A stretch of DNA of 64,000 nt from Roseovarius sp. (GTDB lineage Bacteria > Pseudomonadota > Alphaproteobacteria > Rhodobacterales > Rhodobacteraceae), in assembly GCF_030373445.1 (NCBI RefSeq), contig NZ_JAUCYU010000009.1:1-64000 (forward strand), read 5' to 3'. This document shows, one piece after another, positions 1 through 8,668 of this stretch. Positions within the stretch are counted from its first letter, which is position 1, and every line of letters starts with the position of its first letter. Under the pieces are notes generated by a model. The model did no database searches. It saw nothing but the letters and a program-made list of their open reading frames with translations, and was not told the origin of the DNA. Made by a program: the position numbers and the translations under genes.

Positions 1-9
1 TGTTTCGAT

Positions 10-51
10 GGTGTAGATATGACACCAACAATAAGTGTTGTAAAGACACTT
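10..51. promoter_or_regulatory. Two tandem GTGT-N7-ACAC operator-like dyads
   Basis: GGTGT-N7-ACACC (10-26) and AAGTGT-N7-ACACTT (33-51), centres 24 bp apart. Confidence 0.5.
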
Positions 52-345
52 AATGTCGAGATCCGCGGTATTTCCCCTAACCGCATGAAAATAAACGATT
101 CGAAATTTTCTTTTTCGTGTTCCGGGCCGGCCATGAGTTCGCTTCACGGGGCTTGATTTCCGTCATTGGCTCCATGAGTCGCCGCCCATTGAGCCCGAAG
201 TGCCAGCCGGCGCCCCGTTGCCTGTGGCCCTTTCGCCGCATTCGCGAATCCCCGGTCCCGGTTTGCGCGGGACAGGGTGGCGTTCTGCCGCCAGCCTTTG
301 CTATCACCCAGGTGCCGGGGGGCGAATTTGAGGATTACGGCACTC

Positions 346-1263
346 ATGACACGCCTTCTTGCCGCGCTTTGCGTGATTTTTTCCCTTTCCATCCCGGCCA
401 TGGCGCAAGATCGCGGGCCCTATAGTTTCGGCATGCTGGTCACCAATGACTCGCTGGGCGATGGGCATGACCGCTGGCGTACCGGCTCGATGGCGTCGAG
501 CCACGTGTGGGCGCCGGGCTGGACCGGGGAGGGGGATTACGGGCTGGGCCAGGTGTGGGAGCTGCGCGTCAATGCCGAGGTGATGGGGCCGGAGAACCTT
601 GCCACGCCGGCGCCGCTGGACCGGGTCTATGCGCAGGCGCTGTCCTTCGGGCTGCACAGCCACTTCAGGCGGAACGCCATCGAATACGCGATTGGCGGCG
701 AGTTGGTGCTGACTGGACCGATGACACAGCTCGACCATGTGCAGGAAGCACTGCACGACGTGCTGGGCGGCCGCGATGCCTCGCCCGCGACGAAGGCGGC
801 GCAAGTCAGCAACGATGTCGACCCGGCGGTGGTGTTCGAGGCGGGACGGGAGTTCCAGCTGGGCCAGCGGACGCGGCTGCGTCCCTTCGTCGAGGCGCGG
901 GCCGGGGTCGAGACGCTGGTACGGGCGGGCGCGGACTTCACGCTGGGGCAGTTCGGGCAGGGCGGCCTGCTAGTCAGGGCGCCGGTCACGGGCCACCGTT
1001 ACAGCGTAATACAGGAGGCGCCCTATAGCGGGTTGTCGCTGATGGTGGGGGCGGACACGGCCTATGTGCACAGCAGCGAGTTCATCCCGTCGAGCGGCCC
1101 GGTGCAGCTGAACGAGACGCGAAACCGGGCGCGCGCCGGCCTGCATTGGCGCAGCCGGGCGGGCAGCAGCGTGTTCTACGGGCTCACGTGGCTCGACAAG
1201 GAATTCGGCACGCAGCGCGAGGAACAGGTTGTGGGTTCCGTGCAGCTACGGATCAAATTCTGA
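346..1263 (+). CDS. Lipid A-modifying LpxR-family (DUF2219-like) outer membrane protein
   Basis: ORF 277..1263; likely start ATG at 346 gives signal peptide MTRLLAALCVIFSLSIPAMAQ; 'FGMLVTNDSLGDGHDRWRTGS' resembles LpxR N-terminus; C-terminal beta-strand ending in F. Confidence 0.7.
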   Translation: MTRLLAALCVIFSLSIPAMAQDRGPYSFGMLVTNDSLGDGHDRWRTGSMASSHVWAPGWTGEGDYGLGQVWELRVNAEVMGPENLATPAPLDRVYAQALSFGLHSHFRRNAIEYAIGGELVLTGPMTQLDHVQEALHDVLGGRDASPATKAAQVSNDVDPAVVFEAGREFQLGQRTRLRPFVEARAGVETLVRAGADFTLGQFGQGGLLVRAPVTGHRYSVIQEAPYSGLSLMVGADTAYVHSSEFIPSSGPVQLNETRNRARAGLHWRSRAGSSVFYGLTWLDKEFGTQREEQVVGSVQLRIKF

Positions 1264-1350
1264 AAAAACGTTCTTTGTGAAGGGTTTCCAAGGTGATTCG
1301 CATTTGGTACGCTTTGCACAATAAAAAAAGAGACTGAGGCAGGACGACAG

Positions 1351-2418
1351 GTGATGGAAACGGGCTTTCGGGGCGCGTTTGTCATTTCCTGGTCGCAGAC
1401 GGAAGTGGACGGTTTGACCGCCGCTCCAATCGAATCCCTCGCCGTTGGCGCGACATGGTCGTGGCAGGGCGAGATCGTGCGGATTGACGGGCCAAACGGT
1501 GTGCTGCGGCTGGAAGGGGCAAATGGGAACGGGACAAGCCGCCGCTGCGCGGCCAAGCTTGTCCGGCGGCTGGTGTCAGCGGCCAGGACAGACACGCGTA
1601 ATCTCGAAGAGGTGGAAGAGACCGGGCCACTGGCCGATACCGGCTTCGTGGTGACGGACGGGCTGAAGGCTTACAACGTGACGGTGGTGCCGGTGGGATA
1701 CGGCGCGCCGCCGCTGGTCATGTTCGTGGATGACATTCCGCCGAAGCGGTGCGAGCTGTGGGTGGTGCATCACTCGCTCGACCGGTTGGGGCAGAATGCC
1801 ACCGGTCCGGAGACGGGCGGGGTGATCTGTTTCACCCCCGGCACGCGGATCGAGACGCCGGAGGGGCCGCGGCTGGTCGAGGCGTTCCGCGAGGGCGATT
1901 ACGTTCAGACCAAGGATAACGGCGCCCAGCCGGTGCAGTGGATCGGCAGCCGGCGGATGACCGGCGCTCGATTGTTCGCCATGCCGCAGCTTCGCCCCGT
2001 CAGGATCAGGGCCGGGGGGCTGGGCGTGCAGCGGCCCGACCAGGAACTGCTGGTCTCGCCCGAGCACCGGATGCTTGTGAAGGGGGCCGTGGCGCGGGCG
2101 CTGTTCAACACGCCGGAGGTGCTGGTTTCGGCCAAGGACCTCGTGAATGACGGCTCGATCACGGTCGATCGGAGCGTGCGGGAGGTGACGTACATCCACC
2201 TGCTGCTGCCCCGCCACCAGGTGCTGTGGGCGAACGGGGTGGAGACGGAGAGCTTTCACCCGGCCTCGGCCGCGCTGTCGACGCTGGACCCCGGCGACAG
2301 GGCACGGCTTCTGGCGATCAACCCGGGGCTGGAGCACGAGCCGAGGGCCTATGGCGGGTTCGCGCGGCGAAACCTGAATACCTCGGAGGCGGCGATCCTG
2401 ATGCACGAGGCGGCCTAA
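1351..2418 (+). CDS. Hint (Hedgehog/intein) domain-containing protein
   Basis: 'CFTPGTRIETPEGPRLVEAFREGDYVQTKDNG' and 'LLVSPEHRMLV...HQVLWANGVETESFHPA' are typical Hint_2 motifs. Confidence 0.85.
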   Translation: MMETGFRGAFVISWSQTEVDGLTAAPIESLAVGATWSWQGEIVRIDGPNGVLRLEGANGNGTSRRCAAKLVRRLVSAARTDTRNLEEVEETGPLADTGFVVTDGLKAYNVTVVPVGYGAPPLVMFVDDIPPKRCELWVVHHSLDRLGQNATGPETGGVICFTPGTRIETPEGPRLVEAFREGDYVQTKDNGAQPVQWIGSRRMTGARLFAMPQLRPVRIRAGGLGVQRPDQELLVSPEHRMLVKGAVARALFNTPEVLVSAKDLVNDGSITVDRSVREVTYIHLLLPRHQVLWANGVETESFHPASAALSTLDPGDRARLLAINPGLEHEPRAYGGFARRNLNTSEAAILMHEAA

Positions 2419-2433
2419 TGGGCCGGGTTAAGT

Positions 2434-2475
2434 GGGGGCGCTGCCCCCCGCGTTGAAATCTGGAGATTTCAACGC
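2434..2475. repeat. Double hairpin: GGGGG-N5-CCCCC followed by 12-bp perfect inverted repeat GCGTTGAAATCT-GG-AGATTTCAACGC
   Basis: Read directly; arms 2450-2461 and 2464-2475 are exact reverse complements. Confidence 0.9.
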
Positions 2476-2482
2476 TCCCCCC

Positions 2483-2506
2483 GGGATATTTCCGGCCAGA
2501 AGAAGG
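2483..2506 (+). repeat. Dispersed intergenic motif copy 1 (GGGATATTTCCGGCCAGAAGAAGG)
   Basis: Matches GAGTATTT...CCAAGAAGAA family. Confidence 0.8.
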
Positions 2507-2534
2507 GCGGGAGGGTTTGCCGTGTTTTCCGCGG

Positions 2535-2562
2535 TTGACACTGTCTCGCGTGGCTGTATAAG
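2535..2562 (+). promoter_or_regulatory. Sigma70-type promoter for rpsD (TTGACA-N16-TATAAG)
   Basis: Near-consensus -35/-10 about 110 bp upstream of rpsD. Confidence 0.7.
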
Positions 2563-2638
2563 CGCGCCTTCATTGGTGTTGGTGGCCCCCGCGAGGGGAT
2601 CCCTGTCACCCCGGCCAAATCCGGGGAGAGGACAACGC

Positions 2639-2660
2639 CCTTCGAAACCCTGAACGAAGG
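2639..2660 (+). promoter_or_regulatory. rpsD 5'UTR hairpin overlapping the Shine-Dalgarno sequence
   Basis: CCTTCG (2639-2644) N10 CGAAGG (2655-2660); SD AAGGAG at 2657-2662; GTG start 2670. Confidence 0.55.
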
Positions 2661-2669
2661 AGATCAGCC

Positions 2670-3290
2670 GTGACCAAACGCACGTCTGCCAAGTACAAAA
2701 TCGACCGCCGGATGGGCGAAAACATCTGGGGCCGTCCGAAATCCCCCGTCAACCGCCGCGAATTCGGCCCGGGCCAGCATGGCCAGCGCCGCAAAGGCAA
2801 GATGTCCGACTTCGGCCTGCAGCTGCGCGCCAAGCAGAAGCTGAAGGGCTATTACGGCGACCTGACCGAGAAACAGTTCCGCCGCATCTATGCCGAGGCC
2901 GAGCGTGTGCGCGGCGACACCGGTGAGAACCTGATCGGCCTGCTCGAGCGCCGTCTCGACGCCGTGGTCTATCGCGCGAAATTCGTGCCGACCATGTTCG
3001 CCGCCCGCCAGTTCGTGAACCACGGCCACGTACGCGTGAACGGCCAGAAGGTCAACATCCCCTCCTACCGCGTGAAGGAAGGCGACGTGATCGAGGTGCG
3101 CAACCGCTCGAAGCAGCTCGCCGTCCTGCTGGAGGCCGTGCAACTGGCCGAGCGTGACGTGCCCGACTACATCGAGGCCGACCACACCAAGATGACTGCC
3201 AAGTTCGTGCGGACGCCGGGCCTGGGCGACGTGCCCTATCCGGTGATGATGGAACCGAACCTCGTCATCGAATTCTACGCGCAGAACTAA
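2670..3290 (+). CDS. rpsD: 30S ribosomal protein S4
   Basis: [42 protein letters not shown]... full-length S4. Confidence 0.98.
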   Translation: MTKRTSAKYKIDRRMGENIWGRPKSPVNRREFGPGQHGQRRKGKMSDFGLQLRAKQKLKGYYGDLTEKQFRRIYAEAERVRGDTGENLIGLLERRLDAVVYRAKFVPTMFAARQFVNHGHVRVNGQKVNIPSYRVKEGDVIEVRNRSKQLAVLLEAVQLAERDVPDYIEADHTKMTAKFVRTPGLGDVPYPVMMEPNLVIEFYAQN

Positions 3291-3311
3291 GGCGTTTCTG
3301 CAACAGCCGAA

Positions 3312-3344
3312 GGGCCGCGACGGGGGACCGCCGCGGCCTTTTTG
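3312..3344 (+). terminator. Rho-independent terminator after rpsD
   Basis: GGCCGCG (3313-3319) ... CGCGGCC (3332-3338) followed by TTTTT. Confidence 0.75.
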
Positions 3345-3399
3345 TTTGTTCTGGCCAAGGCGATTTCCCGCCGATACAAGGCCCGGAAGGAGCAAGCTC

Positions 3400-4485
3400 A
3401 TGACGAAAATCAAGCCGCAGCCGGGTATCCTGGATATCTCGCCCTACGTGGGCGGTTCGTCGAAAGTCGACGGGGTCGAGAACGTGGTGAAGCTCAGTTC
3501 GAACGAGAACCCGTTCGGGCCAAGCGAGGCCGCGAAGGAGGCGTTCCGCAAGGCCGGGTTCGACCTGCACCGCTATCCCTCGACCGGCCACGAACGGCTG
3601 CGGGAGGCGATCGGCGAGGTGCACGGGCTCGATGCCGACCGGGTGATCTGCGGCGTGGGCAGCGACGAGATCCTGAGCCTTCTGTGCCAGGCCTATGCCG
3701 GCCCCGGCGACGAGGTGATCCATACCGAGCACGGCTTTGCGATCTACAAGATCAGCGCGCAGGCCAACGGGGCGACGCCCGTGGAGGTGCCCGAGCGCGA
3801 GCGGGTGACGGATGTCGATGCGATCCTTGCCGCCTGTACCAAGAAGACAAAACTGGTCTTCATCGCCAATCCAAACAACCCCACCGGCACGATGATCGGG
3901 GAGGCCGAATTGGCGCGGTTGGCTGACAGGTTGCCCAAGCATGTGCTCCTGGTGGTGGACGGGGCCTATGCCGAGTATGTCGAGCATTACGACGGCGGCG
4001 CCGCGCTGGTAGACATGCGCGACAACGTAGTAATGACGCGGACCTTCTCGAAGCTTTACGGGCTGGGCGGGTTGCGCGTGGGCTGGGGCTATGGCCCGGC
4101 GCACGTGATCGACGTGCTGAACCGCATCCGCGGGCCGTTCAACCTGTCGACCGCCGCGCTGGTCACGGCCGAGGCAGCGGTGCGCGATGGGGAATGGGCC
4201 GCGAAATGCCGGGCCGACAACACGCGCCTGCGGGCGTGGCTGGCCGAGGCGCTGGCCGAGAAGGGGGTGCCGTCGGATACCTCGACCGCGAATTTCATCC
4301 TGGCCCGCTTCGCCAGCCGGGAAGAGGCCGAGGCCTGTGACGATTACCTCAAGTCCGAGGGGCTGATCGTGCGGCGGGTGGCGGGGTACAACCTGCCGCA
4401 TTGCCTGCGTATCACCGTAGGTGACGAGCCTTCCTGCCGGCGGGTGGCCCATGCCATCGGCCAGTTCAAGGAGGGGGCACGATGA
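3400..4485 (+). CDS. hisC: Histidinol-phosphate aminotransferase
   Basis: '[11 protein letters not shown]', '[20 protein letters not shown]' PLP-binding motif; start ATG 3400. Confidence 0.92.
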   Translation: MTKIKPQPGILDISPYVGGSSKVDGVENVVKLSSNENPFGPSEAAKEAFRKAGFDLHRYPSTGHERLREAIGEVHGLDADRVICGVGSDEILSLLCQAYAGPGDEVIHTEHGFAIYKISAQANGATPVEVPERERVTDVDAILAACTKKTKLVFIANPNNPTGTMIGEAELARLADRLPKHVLLVVDGAYAEYVEHYDGGAALVDMRDNVVMTRTFSKLYGLGGLRVGWGYGPAHVIDVLNRIRGPFNLSTAALVTAEAAVRDGEWAAKCRADNTRLRAWLAEALAEKGVPSDTSTANFILARFASREEAEACDDYLKSEGLIVRRVAGYNLPHCLRITVGDEPSCRRVAHAIGQFKEGAR

Positions 4486-5399
4486 GCCAGGTCTATGACC
4501 GGGTGGCGCTGATCGGGCTGGGGCTGATTGCCTCGTCGATGTTCTGGGCGATGAAGCGTGCAGGATTGGCGGGCGAGGTGACGGGCTATGCGCGGTCGGC
4601 CGAAACCCGCGACGTGGCGCGCGAAATCGGGCTGTGCGACCGGGTCTGTGAGACCGCCGCCGAAGCTGTGGAAGGCGCCGATCTCGTGGTGCTGTGTGTG
4701 CCGGTAGGCGCGATGGGCGCCGTGGCCGCGGAAATCGCGCCGGTGCTGAAACCCGGCGCGACGGTGAGCGACGTGGGCTCCGTCAAAAAGGACGTGATCG
4801 AGGCGGTGGCGCCGCACCTGCCCGAGGGCGTGCATTTCGTGCCGGCCCACCCGCTGGCGGGCACAGAGCATTCGGGCCCGCGCTCGGGTTTTGCCGAGCT
4901 GTTCGAGAACCGGTTCACGCTTATCGTGCCGGTCGAAGGCAGCGATCGCGAGGCGGTAGAAAAGCTGGAAGGCTTCTGGCAGGGAATGGGTGCCAAGACC
5001 GAGGAGATGGATGCCGAGCATCATGATCTCGTGCTCGCCGTGACGTCCCATGCGCCACACCTGATCGCCTACACGATGGTGGGCGTGGCCGATGACCTCC
5101 GCCGGGTGACCGACAGCGAGGTGATCCGCTATTCCGCCGCCGGTTTCCGCGATTTCACCCGGATCGCCGCCAGCGACCCGACCATGTGGCGCGACGTCTT
5201 CCTGCACAACAAGGAGGCGACGCTGGAGATCCTCGGGCGGTTCACCGAGGAACTTTTCGCCCTGCAGCGCGCCATTCGCACGGGTGACGGCCAGCATCTT
5301 TTCGACTATTTCACTCGCACCCGGGCCATTCGGCGTGGTATCATCGAGGCCGGGCAGGATACCGATGCACCAGACTTCGGACGAGTGAAAAGAGGCTGA
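4482..5399 (+). CDS. Prephenate/arogenate dehydrogenase
   Basis: Rossmann '[32 protein letters not shown]', '[11 protein letters not shown]'; 4-bp overlap with hisC. Confidence 0.92.
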   Translation: MSQVYDRVALIGLGLIASSMFWAMKRAGLAGEVTGYARSAETRDVAREIGLCDRVCETAAEAVEGADLVVLCVPVGAMGAVAAEIAPVLKPGATVSDVGSVKKDVIEAVAPHLPEGVHFVPAHPLAGTEHSGPRSGFAELFENRFTLIVPVEGSDREAVEKLEGFWQGMGAKTEEMDAEHHDLVLAVTSHAPHLIAYTMVGVADDLRRVTDSEVIRYSAAGFRDFTRIAASDPTMWRDVFLHNKEATLEILGRFTEELFALQRAIRTGDGQHLFDYFTRTRAIRRGIIEAGQDTDAPDFGRVKRG

Positions 5400-5404
5400 G
5401 ACAT

Positions 5405-6010
5405 ATGCGTTTCATTTGGGTTATCCCATTGATCCTGATGGGATGCGGGGCGTTCGGCGGGCGCGACGATGAGCAGGTTTCGAGCCGCGGATCGGTCTGT
5501 GGCCAGCCCGCGATCAAAGGGTCGGTGGTGGGCGAGGTCGACGGCGCCAGCGCCATTTGCGGCATTGAGAACGCGGTCGAAGTCACCCGTGTCGGCGGGG
5601 TTTTGCTAAGCCAGCCGGCGATCATGGAATGCAACACCGCGCGGGTGCTGAACGCATGGGTCCAGCGTGACATGGACCAGATCGTCGGCAACATGGGTGG
5701 TGGCGTTCAGGAACTTCGGGTGGCCGCGCATTACGTCTGCCGAACCCGGAACCACAAGCCGGGCGCCAAGGTCTCGGAGCATGGCAAGGGGCGGGCGATC
5801 GATATCTCGGCCTTTCACCTGCGGGACGGCAGCGAGATTTCGGTGCTTGCGGATTGGGGCAATGGCCGCAAGGGGCGCGTCCTTCGGCGGCTGCACGAGT
5901 CGGCCTGCGGGCCCTTCGGCACGGTGCTGGGGCCGGAATCGGATCGGTTTCACCAGGACCATTTCCACTTCGACACGGCGAATTACCGGTCGGGCGCCTA
6001 CTGCCGCTGA
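5405..6010 (+). CDS. Extensin-like family protein (putative lipoprotein)
   Basis: Lipobox-like 'LILMGCG'; 'HGKGRAIDISAFHL' and 'FHQDHFHFD' typical of the extensin-like C-terminal domain. Confidence 0.8.
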   Translation: MRFIWVIPLILMGCGAFGGRDDEQVSSRGSVCGQPAIKGSVVGEVDGASAICGIENAVEVTRVGGVLLSQPAIMECNTARVLNAWVQRDMDQIVGNMGGGVQELRVAAHYVCRTRNHKPGAKVSEHGKGRAIDISAFHLRDGSEISVLADWGNGRKGRVLRRLHESACGPFGTVLGPESDRFHQDHFHFDTANYRSGAYCR

Positions 6011-6052
6011 GGCGGGCGGGCCGCGGCCCGGTGAGAGCCGCGGCGCAGAGCG

Positions 6053-6514
6053 CTATTCGGAATGCGAGCCGTGGTCGTCGCCGCTGCGTTCCTCGACCTT
6101 GAAGACGATGTCGATTTCACCGGCCTTTTCGAAGATCAGGGTGACGGGGATCTCGTCGCCGACCTCGAACGGGTCGCTGAGCCCCATGAACATCACGTGA
6201 TAGCCGCCCGGCGCGAGTTCGACGATGTCGTCGGCGGGGATCGCAAGCTTCTCGATATGGCGCATGCGGGCGACGCCGTCTTCCTCGTAGGACTCGTGCA
6301 CCTCGACCTTCGGGAAGTCGCCGCGCACGCCGATCAAGGCGTCGTCGGTTTCGCCGTCATTGGCGATGGTGACGTAGCCGCCGCCGGTCTTTGCCGTGGC
6401 GGCGGTGGCGAAGACCCTGGGGTGAATGATCTGAAGGTCGCCCAGCATGTAGTCATGTGCCGCGGCAAGGCTCGGCAGGGCGAGGGCGAGGGTGGTTGCG
6501 ATTAGGGTTTTCAT
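6053..6514 (-). CDS. Periplasmic copper chaperone PCu(A)C family protein
   Basis: Signal peptide; 'YMLGDLQIIHPRVFAT...GGYVTIANDGETDD...GGYHVMFMGLSDPFEVGDEIPVTLIFE'. Confidence 0.9.
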   Translation of the reverse strand: MKTLIATTLALALPSLAAAHDYMLGDLQIIHPRVFATAATAKTGGGYVTIANDGETDDALIGVRGDFPKVEVHESYEEDGVARMRHIEKLAIPADDIVELAPGGYHVMFMGLSDPFEVGDEIPVTLIFEKAGEIDIVFKVEERSGDDHGSHSE

Positions 6515-6580
6515 GTGTCTCTCCAAGTCTTGAGGTGACCGCAAGGTGCGGCCGGGTGTCTGAGGTTGGTACGGCCCGTG

Positions 6581-6937
6581 TCAGACGAGCGGCGGCGCGC
6601 GAGGGAGAGAGGGGAGATAGGCCGGCACCACGGCGCGCAATGGCTGCGGCACGGGTGCCGGGGCAGATGCAAGCGCGTCTTCGGGTGCGGCAATCGGAAT
6701 GATGTCTTCGGAGGTATCGGCGGCGTGGACCAGCGCGCAGGTGTCGGGGCTGTCCGAGACCTCGACCGGGTTGCCGTCAGCGTCGAAGCGCAGGGTGCGC
6801 AGCCCGTCACCGGTGCAGATGACCATGACACGGTCAAAGGTCAGGCCGAGCGCCGCCGCAACCCCCGCGCCCTGTGGCACGAGGAGGCCGAGCGCCACGA
6901 TCAGCGCGACGAGGGTTCTGGCAATCCAGCCGGTCAT
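6581..6937 (-). CDS. Hypothetical small exported/membrane protein next to the PCu(A)C gene
   Basis: N-terminal hydrophobic segment; head-to-tail with the copper chaperone gene. Confidence 0.6.
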   Translation of the reverse strand: MTGWIARTLVALIVALGLLVPQGAGVAAALGLTFDRVMVICTGDGLRTLRFDADGNPVEVSDSPDTCALVHAADTSEDIIPIAAPEDALASAPAPVPQPLRAVVPAYLPSLPRAPPLV

Positions 6938-6994
6938 GTCGGAAGGACTAATCCGCTTGCCGGCGGCGGAGCAAGCGCATTCCGCCGCCTGCGG

Positions 6995-7999
6995 CTATCT
7001 GAGGCGGAGGCGAGGGGCATCGCCCAGCGGCACCGGCCCGAGACGGACCTTGCCACCCTTGAAGTTCAGCGGAATGTCGAGCGTCTTGGGGTTGCCCGCC
7101 ATCTGCGAGATCAGGCCCAGCCCGTCTTCCAGCGTGCCGGCGATGGCATCGGGGAGCGCGCCGGAGTCCACGGCCATCTTGAGGATGTCGCGCCAGTTGC
7201 GGGCCTTGACCGTGACGTCGCCGACCGGGAAGCCCTGGTCATCGACCGTCACCTCGCCCGCTGCCTGAAGTTCCAGCCGGCCCCAGCGGGCCTTGGCGAG
7301 GCGGATGTCGATGCGGCGCGGCTGGGGGCGGGCTTCTTCGATGGCGGAGCGGTTCCACGGCTTGTCGAACTCGACGGTGACGTCGGCCTCGAAGGCGTCG
7401 AAACGTTCCGGCAGCTTGCCCGCCGGGTCGAGCCGCACGCGCCATTCCAGCGCCGGCGAAAGGCCCTCGGCGGCCAGCCCCAGCCGGTAGGTCGAGGGGT
7501 GGGCGGCCACCCGCTCGGCGGCGACACGCACCGCCTTTGCCCGGGTCGGCTGATCGGCGGAGCGGGGGGTCACGACCAGTTCCTCGGCCGTCAGGGTAGT
7601 GCGTTCCAGCGGCAGGGACAGGTCGGCGCCGACCACGACGCTGGCGCGCATGTCGCTGCTTTCCACGTCAAACTTTTCCTGCGGTGTGGCGACCATCTGC
7701 TGATCCGGCCAGACGGCAATGACGTGGTTGGGCTTGTAGCTGAGCGCGAGGATCTGGAACATCGGCGCTTCCCACGCGAGCCCGGTTTCGGGGTCGGCGA
7801 GGGTGATGTCGGTAAAGGTGGTGTCGAAACGGTTGGGGAAGCCTTTCGTTTCCAGCGTGCCGGTTTCGGCTGCCCACCCCTCGGCGCGCCGGGCCTCGAG
7901 CCAGGCCGAGAACCCCTCGGTTACGCCGGTCTTGCCGATATACCAGTACCCCGACCATGCCGCCGCCGCGATCAGGATCAGGGTCAACAAAATACGCAT
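6995..7999 (-). CDS. DUF2125 domain-containing protein
   Basis: MRILLTLILIAAAAWSGYWYIG N-terminal TM anchor; sequence pattern recalled from DUF2125 proteins. Confidence 0.7.
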   Translation of the reverse strand: MRILLTLILIAAAAWSGYWYIGKTGVTEGFSAWLEARRAEGWAAETGTLETKGFPNRFDTTFTDITLADPETGLAWEAPMFQILALSYKPNHVIAVWPDQQMVATPQEKFDVESSDMRASVVVGADLSLPLERTTLTAEELVVTPRSADQPTRAKAVRVAAERVAAHPSTYRLGLAAEGLSPALEWRVRLDPAGKLPERFDAFEADVTVEFDKPWNRSAIEEARPQPRRIDIRLAKARWGRLELQAAGEVTVDDQGFPVGDVTVKARNWRDILKMAVDSGALPDAIAGTLEDGLGLISQMAGNPKTLDIPLNFKGGKVRLGPVPLGDAPRLRLR

Positions 8000-8069
8000 C
8001 TGCCCGGTGCCTCTTTCATAGGGTCTTTCGATGGTGTTTAAGGCCTTGAAAGAGCGAGGAACAGGCAAA

Positions 8070-8600
8070 ATGACGATGTGGGTATTCGGCTACGGCTCGC
8101 TGCTGTGGAACCCCGGCTTCAAGCCGCGCGAGGAGGTGATCGCCACGCTGCCCGGCTATCACCGCAGCTTCTGCATGCGCAGCATCCACCATCGCGGCAC
8201 CGAGGAGAAGCCGGGGCTTGTGCTGGCGCTGGACGAGGCCGAGGGGGCGCATTGCACGGGCGTGGCCCTGAAGGTGAACGAGCCGGAAGAGGCGCAGGTG
8301 CTGGAGTACCTGCGCGAGCGGGAGCTGATCTCGTCGGCCTACCTGGAGAAGGTGTTGGCGCTGGAGCTGACCGATGGCCGCAAGGTCGAGGCGGTGACCT
8401 ACGTGATCGATGCCGCGCATGACCAGTATTGCGGCGGGATGCCGCTGGAAGAGCAGGCGCAGATGATCGCCCACGCGGTCGGCGGGCGGGGGCCGAATAC
8501 CGAGTACCTCTACAACACGACGAGCCATCTGAAAGAGCTCGGGCTGGAGGATGAGGACCTTGAGTGGCTGGCAAAACGGGTGCGCCAGATCGTGGGATAA
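8070..8600 (+). CDS. Gamma-glutamylcyclotransferase (ChaC-like)
   Basis: MTMWVFGYGSLLWNPGF ... 'YIDAAHDQYCGGMPLEEQAQMIAHAVGGRGPNTEYL' type ChaC motifs. Confidence 0.9.
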   Translation: MTMWVFGYGSLLWNPGFKPREEVIATLPGYHRSFCMRSIHHRGTEEKPGLVLALDEAEGAHCTGVALKVNEPEEAQVLEYLRERELISSAYLEKVLALELTDGRKVEAVTYVIDAAHDQYCGGMPLEEQAQMIAHAVGGRGPNTEYLYNTTSHLKELGLEDEDLEWLAKRVRQIVG

Positions 8601-8609
8601 ATCCTTGGC

Positions 8610-8633
8610 TTGACACTATATAAATCGTAGTGT
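8610..8633 (+). promoter_or_regulatory. Candidate operator dyad ACACTA-N9-TAGTGT overlapping a TTGACA box upstream of the motor operon
   Basis: TTGACA 8610-8615; perfect 6-bp dyad arms 8613-8618 and 8628-8633; start codon 8669. Confidence 0.45.
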
Positions 8634-8668
8634 GGCGCCAAGAACCGTCAGAGCCGGGAGCCGTCCAT

